Positions 34,476 through 42,629 of a stretch of 64,000 bases of DNA are shown here, piece by piece. Position numbers and translations under genes: made by a program. The stretch's first letter is position 1. The number at the start of each line of letters is the position of its first letter. Origin of the DNA: UBA4416 sp036676295 (lineage in GTDB: Bacteria; Bacteroidota; Bacteroidia; B-17B0; Aurantibacillaceae). The notes under the pieces were generated by a model. It was not told the origin of the DNA and made no database searches. It saw only the letters and a program-made list of their open reading frames with translations. The stretch covers positions 1 through 64,000 of the forward strand of contig JAKFDE010000058.1 of the NCBI GenBank assembly GCA_036676295.1. The letters run 5' to 3'.

Positions 34476-35119
34476 CCCTATTACAATTAGCCAATGATGT
34501 TGCGCCGGTGTTTACCGGCTTTGAAGAACTCCAAAAAATCTCTTCAAAAATATTTCTTCGTTTATTTATTGATCTGGTATCTGTGTTTATACTAGTGAGA
34601 TTTATTTACTATCCTATTTACAAACATCGTGAATTATTTTTCACGTATTTTATTTTCAACATTGTCATTTTTTTAATATGCTTTTTATTAAATAAGGTTG
34701 AGTTATCAATGGGGGCAGCCTTTGGTTTATTTGCGGTGTTTAGTATGCTGCGGTACAAAACTGAGGAAATTGCGATTAAGGATATGACCTATTTATTTTT
34801 GGTAATTGCCATCGGCTTAGTGTCGGCCGTTACTAAAGTAAAAGACACCGCTGACAGCATAGAGTGCTTATTTTTAGTAGGAATAAATGCTACGGTATTG
34901 CTTATTACGTATTTATTGGAGAGCAATTTGTTTATGAAAAAAGAGGTTGTAAAAACTATCTTATATGAAAACATTGAAATGATAAGAGCGGGAAGAGAGG
35001 CTGAATTGTTAGAAGACCTAAAACTAAGAACAGGGTTTAATGTTCATCGGTACTCTATATACAAAATAGATTTTCTAAAAGACGCGGCTCAAATTAAAGT
35101 ATACTACTTCGAAAATTAA
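34472..35119 (+). CDS. DUF4956 membrane protein
   Basis: 215 residues with about five transmembrane helices (FIDLVSVFILVRFIYYPIYK, YFIFNIVIFLICFLLNK, GAAFGLFAVFSMLRYKTEEI, MTYLFLVIAIGLVSAVTKVK, LFLVGINATVLLITYLLESN) and a cytosolic C-terminal domain with GREAELLEDLKLRTGFNVHR. This is the standard DUF4956 build. The family is often found directly beside VTC-domain genes, as here (4-base overlap). It may be the membrane subunit of a VTC-like complex (inference). Confidence 0.85.
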   Translation: MTLLQLANDVAPVFTGFEELQKISSKIFLRLFIDLVSVFILVRFIYYPIYKHRELFFTYFIFNIVIFLICFLLNKVELSMGAAFGLFAVFSMLRYKTEEIAIKDMTYLFLVIAIGLVSAVTKVKDTADSIECLFLVGINATVLLITYLLESNLFMKKEVVKTILYENIEMIRAGREAELLEDLKLRTGFNVHRYSIYKIDFLKDAAQIKVYYFEN

Positions 35120-35805
35120 TGCGTAAAAGCGTACATATTATCATATTATTATTTTCGCTTACTATTTGTAAAGCGCAATACGTTGTTAATGATGTAGGAT
35201 TAAGGCTTAGCCTTTCAGGAACTAAAAAAGTAAATGATAAATTTACAATAAGCGGAAAACTTTTATCACGTCAGGTAGAAAACTTCAGGTTACTTAATAG
35301 GGTTTATTTTCGAGTGGGCGCATCTTACGAATTGCATAAAAATATTGAAGCAGAGATTAGATTATATTACATGTATGGCCGAAAAGGATTTAAAGAGTTT
35401 ACAAATTCTTATCGTTATTCATTTGCTGTCATTTATAAAACTGATTTAACGGAGCGGTTCTCCTTTTCTAATAGGCTAACCTACCAAACTACAAACAATT
35501 ATCTTATTAGTAGCGAATTGACGGATGATAAAACCGGTGGAGTTGTGAGAGATCGCTTAACATTGAAGTATAAACATACACGTCGTGGTGAGGCATACAT
35601 TAAAGAAGAGGTATTATTTCAGGTAGTAGGAAAAAAAGAACGGTATTTTGGCCGAAATCGGGTTTATCTGGGCTATGAATATAAATTAACCAAAAAGTGG
35701 GATCTAGATGCTTACTTCATTCTGGAGCGCACACATGGCGGAACTTCTGCAGAACCAAAGGAAAGAAATTTCTTTTATGGAATAAACCTTGGTTACAATT
35801 TCTAA
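35119..35805 (+). CDS. DUF2490 outer-membrane beta-barrel protein
   Basis: 228 residues with signal MRKSVHIIILLFSLTICKAQ. The sequence alternates hydrophobic and polar residues over its length (LRLSLSGTKKVNDKFTISGK, YEYKLTKKWDLDAYFILER) and ends in NFFYGINLGYNF with a terminal Phe, as in outer-membrane barrels. That fits DUF2490. It overlaps the DUF4956 gene by one base and closes the five-gene cluster; its place there suggests an outer-membrane component. The true function is not known. Confidence 0.82.
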   Translation: MRKSVHIIILLFSLTICKAQYVVNDVGLRLSLSGTKKVNDKFTISGKLLSRQVENFRLLNRVYFRVGASYELHKNIEAEIRLYYMYGRKGFKEFTNSYRYSFAVIYKTDLTERFSFSNRLTYQTTNNYLISSELTDDKTGGVVRDRLTLKYKHTRRGEAYIKEEVLFQVVGKKERYFGRNRVYLGYEYKLTKKWDLDAYFILERTHGGTSAEPKERNFFYGINLGYNF

Positions 35806-35833
35806 TTAAATTCATTAAAAAATTAAATATTTT

Positions 35834-35864
35834 TTTGGAGATTAAAAAAAAGCAATTATATTTG
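35834..35864 (+). promoter_or_regulatory. Consensus Bacteroidota promoter for tRNA-Val
   Basis: TTTG (35834-35837), exactly 19 bases, TATATTTG (35857-35864). This is a perfect match to TTTG-N19-TAnnTTTG, and transcription would start within a few bases of the tRNA 5' end. Confidence 0.9.
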
Positions 35865-35875
35865 CAGCCCGATTC

Positions 35876-35950
35876 GGGAGATTAGCTCAGCTGGTTCAGA
35901 GCACCTGCCTTACAAGCAGGGGGTCACAGGTTCGAACCCTGTATCTCCCA
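35876..35950 (+). tRNA. tRNA-Val (anticodon TAC)
   Basis: 75 bases folding into a full cloverleaf. Acceptor arm GGGAGAT with ATCTCCC and discriminator A; D stem GCTC/GAGC; anticodon stem CCTGC/GCAGG around loop CTTACAA, anticodon TAC (reads GUA-type valine codons); T arm ACAGG TTCGAAC CCTGT. The CCA end is not encoded. It has its own perfect promoter and its own terminator, so it is a monocistronic unit. Confidence 0.96.
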
Positions 35951-35955
35951 CAACT

Positions 35956-35982
35956 AAAGCCTCAGATTTCTGGGGCTTTTTT
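35956..35982 (+). terminator. Terminator of the tRNA-Val unit
   Basis: AAAGCCTCAG (35956-35965), loop ATTT, CTGGGGCTTT (35970-35979) with one G-T pair, then T. It ends only 5 bases before the ATG of the following gene. Confidence 0.85.
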
Positions 35983-35987
35983 AGTAT

Positions 35988-36401
35988 ATGCCATTTTCAA
36001 AAATACTCATATTATTACGTGGCCTTCCGGGTAGCGGAAAAAGCACTCTGGCAAAGCTTTTAAGCGAAGAGGGGTTGCATCCCATTCATTCGGTTGATGA
36101 TTACTTTACGAACGCTGATACTGGCGAATATACCTTTGATTTTAAAACAAATCATTTAGCCTATAAACAATGTGAGGAGTTCACGCGATTAGAGATGGAA
36201 AAATCCAAATCTAAAATTATCATACACAATACATTTACTATGGATTGGGAACTGGAACCTTATTTTAAATTAGCTTCTGAGTTTAATTACAGGCTATTTG
36301 TTGTGACGGTTGAGAATTATCATCAAAGTGGAAACCTGCACGATGTAAGCGAAGAACAACTACAAAAAATGGCAGAAAAATATAAGGTGAAACTTTACTA
36401 A
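35988..36401 (+). CDS. Small P-loop ATPase, polynucleotide kinase/NEDD4-BP2-like
   Basis: 137 residues. The Walker A loop ILLRGLPGSGKSTLAKLL is at residues of about 5-23. HSVDDYFTNADTGEYTFDFK and IIIHNTFTMDWELEPYFKLA match the AAA_33/N4BP2-type kinase-like fold, in which an Asp follows the first strand. Such proteins phosphorylate nucleic-acid or small-molecule 5'-OH groups, but the substrate is unknown here. The gene starts 5 bases after the tRNA terminator T run, so it depends on read-through or an internal promoter. It is followed by a strong bidirectional terminator. Confidence 0.8.
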   Translation: MPFSKILILLRGLPGSGKSTLAKLLSEEGLHPIHSVDDYFTNADTGEYTFDFKTNHLAYKQCEEFTRLEMEKSKSKIIIHNTFTMDWELEPYFKLASEFNYRLFVVTVENYHQSGNLHDVSEEQLQKMAEKYKVKLY

Positions 36402-36406
36402 ACAAA

Positions 36407-36438
36407 AAAGCCTCTGAAATTATTCAGAGGCTTTTTTT
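36407..36438. terminator. Bidirectional terminator between convergent genes
   Basis: AAAGCCTCTGAA (36407-36418), ATTA, TTCAGAGGCTTT (36423-36434), a twelve-base perfect stem with T runs on both exits. It serves the P-loop gene (+) and the peptide-binding lipoprotein gene (-). Confidence 0.93.
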
Positions 36439-36454
36439 ATATAACGTTGTTTAA

Positions 36455-38224
36455 TTATTTTTTAGGCATTTTATCTTTTGGTATCATATACACAACCGAT
36501 AGATCCATATATGTCATCGCATTTTCAGGAAAATTACGAACGTTCAATTGCTCTAAACGGAAGTTCTCATCATAAAATATTGGCATAAATGGCGCCTCAT
36601 CTAATACAATTTGTTCTGCCTGAGATAAGAGAGCAAAACGTTTTGCTTTGTCAGATTCTTTAAAAGAAGCCTCAAATAAGGCATCAAACTTTTCGTTTTT
36701 GAAACGGAAATAATTGATGAATGATTTTTCTGAAGGATTAGCAGGAACGTGCTTACCATAAAATAAGGTTAAGAATGTTTCCGGCTCAGGATAATCCGCT
36801 ACCCATGAAAAACGGAACATGTCTGATTTTCCTGAGATCATAGATTCAATATGTTCTGAAAGTGGAGTAGTGTTAATGTCTACATCAATGTTTAAGTTCT
36901 CTTTCAACATTTTTTGAACCACTTCAGCTACTAAAATATTTCTATCGCCACCACCGCTATTGATTTGTAATGTTACTTTTGGAAATCCTTTACCATCAGC
37001 ATAACCGGCTTTCTTTAAGTATTCTTTAGCTTTAGATGGGTCAAAGGTATATCCTTTTAATCCTTTAAAGTTATAACCTGCATCTTCAAAAGATTTAACA
37101 TAAGGTACAATACCATAATCAGCAGAAGTACCTTCGCCTTGAATTGTAAAATCAGCAATTTTATGTCTGTCAATAGCATAGTTAAATGCTAAACGAACTT
37201 CTTTTTTATTAAAGGCATCTGATATACAGTTAAATCCAATACAACTTGTATTAAGAGCAGGAGAATTAATAATTTGGAAATCAGTTTTGCGTTCTTTAGC
37301 ATTTTCAAGGTCTCCCATAATTTCATGAAAGATCTCAACCGGTAAACGGTATACCATGTCTAAATTACCACTCTTAAATTCTAAGATCTCAGCTTTTTTC
37401 TCTCTGATAAAACTAACTTTTACACCATCTAAATATGGTAATTTGTTGCCGTCTTTATCAACTCCATAATAATCAGGATTTTTCTTCATGATCAATACTT
37501 CGCCTTCTTTTACTGTTTCTAACATGAAAGGACCAGTACCAACTGCATGAGTACGTAAATCTACACCATATTTGTCAGATGCTTCTTTTGGATAGATCCA
37601 GCAACCCGGCATAGCCAATACGTTTAAGAAACCTGCAAACGGGCTTTTCAAAGTGATCACTAAAGTAGAATCATTGGTTGCTTTAATACCGGCAACACCA
37701 TTGCTTTTACCTGTTTTAGAAGCTTCAAACGCTTCATTAGCACCAACTACACGTCCCTTGAATGTTACGTCAAATTGAGCGTTATTAGGATCAGCCGTAC
37801 ATAATTTATCAAAACAAAACTTAACATCAGTTGCAGTTAATGCTCTGCCTTTTCCGTCTTTAAAACAAGGATCTGGATGAAACATGACATTAGGACGTAA
37901 ATGAAAGGTCCATTCTGTTTGATTTTCATTAATATCCCATCTGCTGGCAATAGCAGGTTGTATAGATAGATCGTTCTGATTGAATTTCACTAAACCTTCA
38001 AATAACTGAGATCCAATATGAAAACCGGTAATTTCATTAACCGCAATAGGATTCAAGCTTTTAAACGCCTCTACTTCGTTCATGCGCATTACACCACCGG
38101 TGTATATGCCGCCCTTGGCTTCAGTTGCGTCGTGATTGTCCTTTTTCTCATCTGAACAAGATGTGCAAGAAGCAAAACTAAGAAGTAAAGCGCTCGCTGC
38201 TAGTGGGATAAAAATTTTTTTCAT
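36455..38224 (-). CDS. ABC transporter substrate-binding lipoprotein (peptide, SBP_bac_5)
   Basis: 589 residues from the ATG at 38224, which starts the signal MKKIFIPLAASALLLSFASC (lipobox SFASC); ten extra codons upstream would overlap the promoter. The family-5 fold shows GGIYTGGVMRMNEVEAFKSL, WTFHLRPNVMFHPDPCF, AVGTGPFMLETVKEGEVLIM, KNPDYYG and VRLAFNYAIDRHKIADFTIQ. It binds oligopeptides or similar ligands for a Dpp/Opp-type importer. No permease or ATPase genes are adjacent. A promoter with TATATTTG lies upstream. Confidence 0.93.
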   Translation of the reverse strand: MKKIFIPLAASALLLSFASCTSCSDEKKDNHDATEAKGGIYTGGVMRMNEVEAFKSLNPIAVNEITGFHIGSQLFEGLVKFNQNDLSIQPAIASRWDINENQTEWTFHLRPNVMFHPDPCFKDGKGRALTATDVKFCFDKLCTADPNNAQFDVTFKGRVVGANEAFEASKTGKSNGVAGIKATNDSTLVITLKSPFAGFLNVLAMPGCWIYPKEASDKYGVDLRTHAVGTGPFMLETVKEGEVLIMKKNPDYYGVDKDGNKLPYLDGVKVSFIREKKAEILEFKSGNLDMVYRLPVEIFHEIMGDLENAKERKTDFQIINSPALNTSCIGFNCISDAFNKKEVRLAFNYAIDRHKIADFTIQGEGTSADYGIVPYVKSFEDAGYNFKGLKGYTFDPSKAKEYLKKAGYADGKGFPKVTLQINSGGGDRNILVAEVVQKMLKENLNIDVDINTTPLSEHIESMISGKSDMFRFSWVADYPEPETFLTLFYGKHVPANPSEKSFINYFRFKNEKFDALFEASFKESDKAKRFALLSQAEQIVLDEAPFMPIFYDENFRLEQLNVRNFPENAMTYMDLSVVYMIPKDKMPKK

Positions 38225-38251
38225 GCCTAAGTACATAAGTTTTAGTAAGGA

Positions 38252-38283
38252 CAAATATATACTTTAAATCTAAAAAACCTAAA
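38252..38283 (-). promoter_or_regulatory. Promoter of the peptide-binding lipoprotein gene
   Basis: Minus strand: TTTA (38283-38280), 20 bases, TATATTTG (38259-38252). Near-consensus. Its place supports translation start at 38224. Confidence 0.55.
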
Positions 38284-38297
38284 AATATTAGATAAAT

Positions 38298-39065
38298 TTA
38301 CTCAAACGATAGGTCTAATAAAACCGGACAATGATCGCTATGCATGGCATCACTTAAAATAACTGACCGCTTAAGGTGTTTTTCCATATGATTGGCTACT
38401 AAATTATAGTCGATGCGCCAACCTAAGTTTTTACCTCTGGAACCGGCACGGTAACTCCACCAACTGTATTGATGAGGTTCTTGGTTAAAATGCCTGAAAG
38501 TATCGGTAAATCCCGATTGTATGAACTGTTCCATCCACTCACGCTCTTCTGGTAAAAATCCCGAAGTATTGGCATTTGATTTAGGGTTGTGAATATCAAT
38601 AGCCTTGTGGCAAATATTGTAATCACCACACAATATTAAATTCGGAATTTCTTGTTTTAAACCATTGATGTAGTTGTGAAAATCTGCCAGCCACTTCATT
38701 TTAAAAGCTTGTCGATCATCGCCACTGCTGCCGCTGGGATGGTACACACTCATAACGGAACAGTTGTCAAAATCCAAACGGATCACGCGTCCTTCAAAAT
38801 CATAAGCCTCAACACCACAGCCATATTGTACATGTTTTGGTTTTATTTTGCTAAAAATAGCCACGCCACTATAACCCTTTTTTTGAGCAGGATACCAATA
38901 TAATTCGTAACCCAAGGCTTCAAACTCTGCTACATTTACCTGATCGGGAGTGGCTTTAATTTCCTGCAAACACAACACATCCGGATCAGATGCTTTTAAC
39001 CATTCTACAAAACCTTTATTCATAGCGGCTCTGATGCCATTTACGTTGTAGGTAATAATTCTCAT
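38298..39065 (-). CDS. xth: Exodeoxyribonuclease III
   Basis: 255 residues, normal length. Acts as AP endonuclease and 3'-5' exonuclease in base excision repair. MRIITYNVNGIRAAMNKGFV (metal-site Asn), DVLCLQEIKATPDQ (Glu), LCGDYNICHKAIDIHNPK (Asp-Asn), SRGKNLGWRIDYNLV and the final DAMHSDHCPVLLDL (catalytic Asp-His) are all present. Cytosolic. Divergent from the large surface-protein gene at 39124. Confidence 0.95.
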   Translation of the reverse strand: MRIITYNVNGIRAAMNKGFVEWLKASDPDVLCLQEIKATPDQVNVAEFEALGYELYWYPAQKKGYSGVAIFSKIKPKHVQYGCGVEAYDFEGRVIRLDFDNCSVMSVYHPSGSSGDDRQAFKMKWLADFHNYINGLKQEIPNLILCGDYNICHKAIDIHNPKSNANTSGFLPEEREWMEQFIQSGFTDTFRHFNQEPHQYSWWSYRAGSRGKNLGWRIDYNLVANHMEKHLKRSVILSDAMHSDHCPVLLDLSFE

Positions 39066-39123
39066 TGCAAATAATGTTTATGCCTTAAAAATACAATTTC
39101 TATCTTTATAAATCGTTATACAA

Positions 39124-40197
39124 ATGGTGGTTTTTAGGTTTAGTTGCATACTGTGTTTTTTGTTTGGAATTTTATTTCAGGCCCAAGCGCAAACTAACCA
39201 AAAGCAAAAACAATTTGTACTGACTAAGGATACTTTATTTTTAGATAGTTTAAGTTTAATTCCGGGAACAGTAAGATTATCTTCTAAAAATAATGTGATC
39301 GATACGTCTTCATATAAGATCAATTATCCGTTAAAAGCCTTAATTTTTAAATCTAAACCTACCGATACAATTTCTGTGTCGTACAAAACATTTCCGTATA
39401 ATTTCGAAAAATTATATTATCATAAAAGTAAATCGGTTCTTACAAAAGACTTGTCGTTACCCATCAATCCTTACTCCATTACATTTGATGCATCAAACCA
39501 AAATGCCGAATCGTTTATGTCGGATGGCTTAAATAAAAATGGTAGCATTAGCCGGGGCATTAGTTTTGGGAATAATCAGGATGTGGTTGTAAACTCCAGT
39601 TTGAATTTGCAAGTGAGTGGAAAATTAACACAAGAGGTGGATCTGTTATTAGCCGCTACGGATGACAACATTCCTTTTCAGGCTGATGGAACCACTGCGC
39701 AATTGCAGGAGTTTGATAAAGTGTTTATTCAACTTTCAAACAAAAATTCAAAATTAATCGTGGGCGATTTTCAATTGCAACGGCCTAATAGTTATTTCAT
39801 GAATTTTTATAAACGTTCGCAGGGAGCTTATTTTTCAAATAACTATGTAGATACGATGGGCAAACAAACAGTAACATTTAAAACTCAAATAAGTGGAGCT
39901 GTGAGTAAAGGGAAATTTGCCCGTAATGTCATTCAGGGAGTTGAAAACAATCAGGGGCCTTATCGTTTGCGTGGAGCGGATAACGAGCAATTCATTATCG
40001 TGTTGTCAGGAACGGAACGCATTTACATAGATGGAAGATTGCTTCAACGCGGACAAGAAAATGATTACATCATTGATTACAACACCGCCGAATTAACTTT
40101 TACCGCCAAGCAAATCATCACTAAAGATAAACGGATCATTGCGGAGTTTCAATATGCCGAAAGAAATTACGCGCGCTCTTTGTATTTTTTTAGTTAA
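39124..40197 (+). CDS. Interrupted surface protein, N-terminal part
   Basis: 357 residues: signal peptide, then beta-rich repeats with LIVGDFQLQRPNSYFMNF and RLRGADNEQFIIVLSGTERI. It ends at TAA 40195-40197. If made alone it would lack the C-terminal membrane part and is unlikely to be functional. Part of the pseudogene entry for 39124-42606. Confidence 0.7.
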   Translation: MVVFRFSCILCFLFGILFQAQAQTNQKQKQFVLTKDTLFLDSLSLIPGTVRLSSKNNVIDTSSYKINYPLKALIFKSKPTDTISVSYKTFPYNFEKLYYHKSKSVLTKDLSLPINPYSITFDASNQNAESFMSDGLNKNGSISRGISFGNNQDVVVNSSLNLQVSGKLTQEVDLLLAATDDNIPFQADGTTAQLQEFDKVFIQLSNKNSKLIVGDFQLQRPNSYFMNFYKRSQGAYFSNNYVDTMGKQTVTFKTQISGAVSKGKFARNVIQGVENNQGPYRLRGADNEQFIIVLSGTERIYIDGRLLQRGQENDYIIDYNTAELTFTAKQIITKDKRIIAEFQYAERNYARSLYFFS

Positions 40198-40221
40198 GAA
40201 GTAGAAGCCAAGAAATTAAAA

Positions 40222-42606
40222 TTGCGATTCAACTTTTTTGGCGAACAGGATAATAAAAATAAAACTTTGCAGCAAACGCTTACCGAATCTCAAAAATTGA
40301 CGATGTTTAATATAGGCGATACACTGAGCAAAGCCGTAACGAGTGGCGCAGAACTGGCAGAGTTTAATACAACGGATGTGTTTTATTGGAAAAAAGATAC
40401 CATAGTTGCCACCCAACTTTATGCTGGAATTTTTGTGTACTCGATCAATGCAGATAGTGCTAAGTACCGTGTAAAATATAGTTATGTGGGCGAGAATAGT
40501 GGAAATTACATTCAAGTGCAAGCCACGGCCAATGGCAAAGTATACAAATGGGTAGCGCCTGTTGGTGGTATTTTACAAGGAAATTATGAGCCGGTTATTC
40601 CTTTGGTAACGCCAAAGAAAAAACAAATGTTTACAGCAGGCGCTAATTATGAGTTTAATAAATTACATAACCTGGATATTGAAGGGGTGTATACTAAAAA
40701 TGACATTAACACCTTTAGTAAGTTCAATTCTTATAATGATGATGGTTATGGTATTAAAGTAAACAGTAATAACCAAACCGTTATAAAGGAAGACACAACC
40801 AACAAACAATCGCTGAATGCTGTTTATAACATGGGCTACGAATATGTACAGCAATATTTTAATCCTATTGAACGGTATAGAGCTATTGAGTTTGAACGCG
40901 ACTGGAACCGACCGATTAATGCGCCAATTAATACCGATCAACATGTTGGTTTTGCTCAGGTAGGAGTGCAAAAAAACGAAAAATTAAAAGTACTGTATGG
41001 CATTAATTTTTTTGATGAAGGCTCTTTTTACCAAGGATTAAAACACAGTATACAAAGTTTTTATAATACCAAAAGCACCTCCTTAAACTACAACGGATCT
41101 TACTTAACCAGTAATTATAACAGTTTGAGAAGTAATTTTTATCGCCATAAAATTTTAGTGTCTCAGGATCTTTGGAAACTAAAATTAAATTTTCTTGACG
41201 AGTTCGAAAAAAACGAATTTCGTAAAACATCATCAGATAGTTTATTAGCTCGTAGTTACCAGTTTTGGGAGTGGGAAACCAATATTACAAACAGAGATAC
41301 CAGTGGCAATTTATTTAAATTGTTTTACCGAGAACGTCGTGATAAACAAGCTTATAGCGCCATTTTAAAAGATTCCACCTTTGCACAAAATACAGGTTTT
41401 TCAGCTAACATCAATAGTATTCGCAATCATCCTTTTTCGATCATCGTTACTTATAGAGAACTGCATTTGAAAAATGCCAATCCTTTGTATTTGAAACCGG
41501 ATAATACTTTACTAAGTCGCGTTGAATATTCACCGAGATTGATCAAAGGATTTATTACTTCCAGTATGTTTTATGAAACAGGCTATGGTTTGGAAAACAA
41601 AAAAGAATACTACTATCTGCAAGTAGCAGCCGGACAAGGGTCTTATGCCTGGAAAGATTATAACGACAATGGGATTAAGGAATTGAATGAATTTGAGATT
41701 GCACAGTTTTCGGATCAGGCATTATACATCAGAGTGTATACGCCAACCAACCAATATGTAAAAGTATTACATGATCAGTTTAGTTTTTCGTTGAACTTGC
41801 GTCCTTCAGTTTTTTTAAAAGATAGCGCAGGTAAAGGGATGAGATTCATTAGCCGCTTTTCAACTCAAACAGTTTACCGCATAGATAAAAAAACGAATGA
41901 GGACGAATTATTTAAATTTAATCCGTTTGAATTAAATGATACAACTCGGCTTTCTGCTTTAAACGCTTCGCTGCGACAAAGTTTATTTTTTAATCAAAGT
42001 GCTGCCGTATTCGGAGCAGATTATACGTATCAGAATAATATGAGTAAACAGTTGTTGACGAATGGTTACGAAACACGTGGCAATGAAACACACGAATTTA
42101 GATGGCGATGGAACTTAACGAGAGCCTGGAGTATTAACAGCGCCAACACTGCCGGAAAAAAATCAAATGTTTCTTTGTACTTCTCAACCAGAAATTATAG
42201 CATCGAATCTTATGACCTGGAACAAAAGTTAAGCTACCAGCCTAATACCGCTTTTAGGATTAGTGCTATTTACAAATACAGTAAAAAACAAAACATTATT
42301 GAAGGGGGTTTTCAAAAAGCAGAGTTGAATGATATTGGCCTGGAGTTCAAATACAATCAGGTAGAAAAAGGAAGTCTAACCGGAAAGGCAAATTTTATTA
42401 CCATTACTTATAATGATTTGGAAAACACATCCATTGCTTACGAAATGCTCAATGCTTTAAAGGTAGGATATAACTATACCTGGGGCTTAAGCTATCAGCG
42501 CAATTTAACCAACAATATTCAAATCAGTATTAACTATGATGGAAGAAAATCACCAAACTCTAAGATCATTAATATTGGTGGCGCACAGATAAGGGCGTTT
42601 TTTTAA
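40222..42606 (+). CDS. Interrupted surface protein, C-terminal part
   Basis: 794 residues if started at TTG 40222, in the same frame as the N-terminal part. No signal peptide, so independent export is unlikely. It contains many amphipathic beta strands (VYPFEL-like alternation, e.g. YYYLQVAAGQGSYAWKDYND) and a C-terminus NIQISINYDGRKSPNSKIIN ending in IRAFF, with a terminal Phe typical of outer-membrane barrels. Part of the pseudogene entry. Confidence 0.6.
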   Translation: MRFNFFGEQDNKNKTLQQTLTESQKLTMFNIGDTLSKAVTSGAELAEFNTTDVFYWKKDTIVATQLYAGIFVYSINADSAKYRVKYSYVGENSGNYIQVQATANGKVYKWVAPVGGILQGNYEPVIPLVTPKKKQMFTAGANYEFNKLHNLDIEGVYTKNDINTFSKFNSYNDDGYGIKVNSNNQTVIKEDTTNKQSLNAVYNMGYEYVQQYFNPIERYRAIEFERDWNRPINAPINTDQHVGFAQVGVQKNEKLKVLYGINFFDEGSFYQGLKHSIQSFYNTKSTSLNYNGSYLTSNYNSLRSNFYRHKILVSQDLWKLKLNFLDEFEKNEFRKTSSDSLLARSYQFWEWETNITNRDTSGNLFKLFYRERRDKQAYSAILKDSTFAQNTGFSANINSIRNHPFSIIVTYRELHLKNANPLYLKPDNTLLSRVEYSPRLIKGFITSSMFYETGYGLENKKEYYYLQVAAGQGSYAWKDYNDNGIKELNEFEIAQFSDQALYIRVYTPTNQYVKVLHDQFSFSLNLRPSVFLKDSAGKGMRFISRFSTQTVYRIDKKTNEDELFKFNPFELNDTTRLSALNASLRQSLFFNQSAAVFGADYTYQNNMSKQLLTNGYETRGNETHEFRWRWNLTRAWSINSANTAGKKSNVSLYFSTRNYSIESYDLEQKLSYQPNTAFRISAIYKYSKKQNIIEGGFQKAELNDIGLEFKYNQVEKGSLTGKANFITITYNDLENTSIAYEMLNALKVGYNYTWGLSYQRNLTNNIQISINYDGRKSPNSKIINIGGAQIRAFF

Positions 42607-42612
42607 GTTTAG

Positions 42613-42620
42613 TATATTTG
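42613..42620 (+). promoter_or_regulatory. -7 element before the MORN-like lipoprotein gene
   Basis: TATATTTG followed by CAG, as at the tRNA. It lies 9 bases before ATG 42630 and argues against an upstream TTG start. No -33 box visible. Confidence 0.4.
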
Positions 42621-42629
42621 CAGTATCAA

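Larger units (their letters stand above)
39124..42606 (+). pseudogene. Large Bacteroidota surface protein gene interrupted by one in-frame stop
   Basis: Two open parts, 39124-40197 and 40198-42606, are in the same frame and separated only by TAA at 40195-40197. Without it the protein would have 1160 residues. Around the stop the reading is AERNYARSLYFFS, stop, EVEAKKLKLRFNFFGEQD, so no residues are missing. The N-terminus has a signal (CILCFLFGILFQAQAQ), and SISRGISFGNNQDVVVNSSL, VDLLLAATDDNIPFQADGT, FIQLSNKNSKLIVGDFQLQ and RPNSYFMNFYKRSQGAYFSN. These resemble SprA/gliding-associated outer-membrane proteins (recollection). The rest looks like a long beta-barrel. It may be inactive, or read through, or a sequencing error. 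Confidence 0.75.

Noticed and set aside
40216..40521. Minus-strand open frame under the interrupted surface protein
   Set aside because: Shadow of a strongly protein-like plus-strand frame; no start or family evidence.
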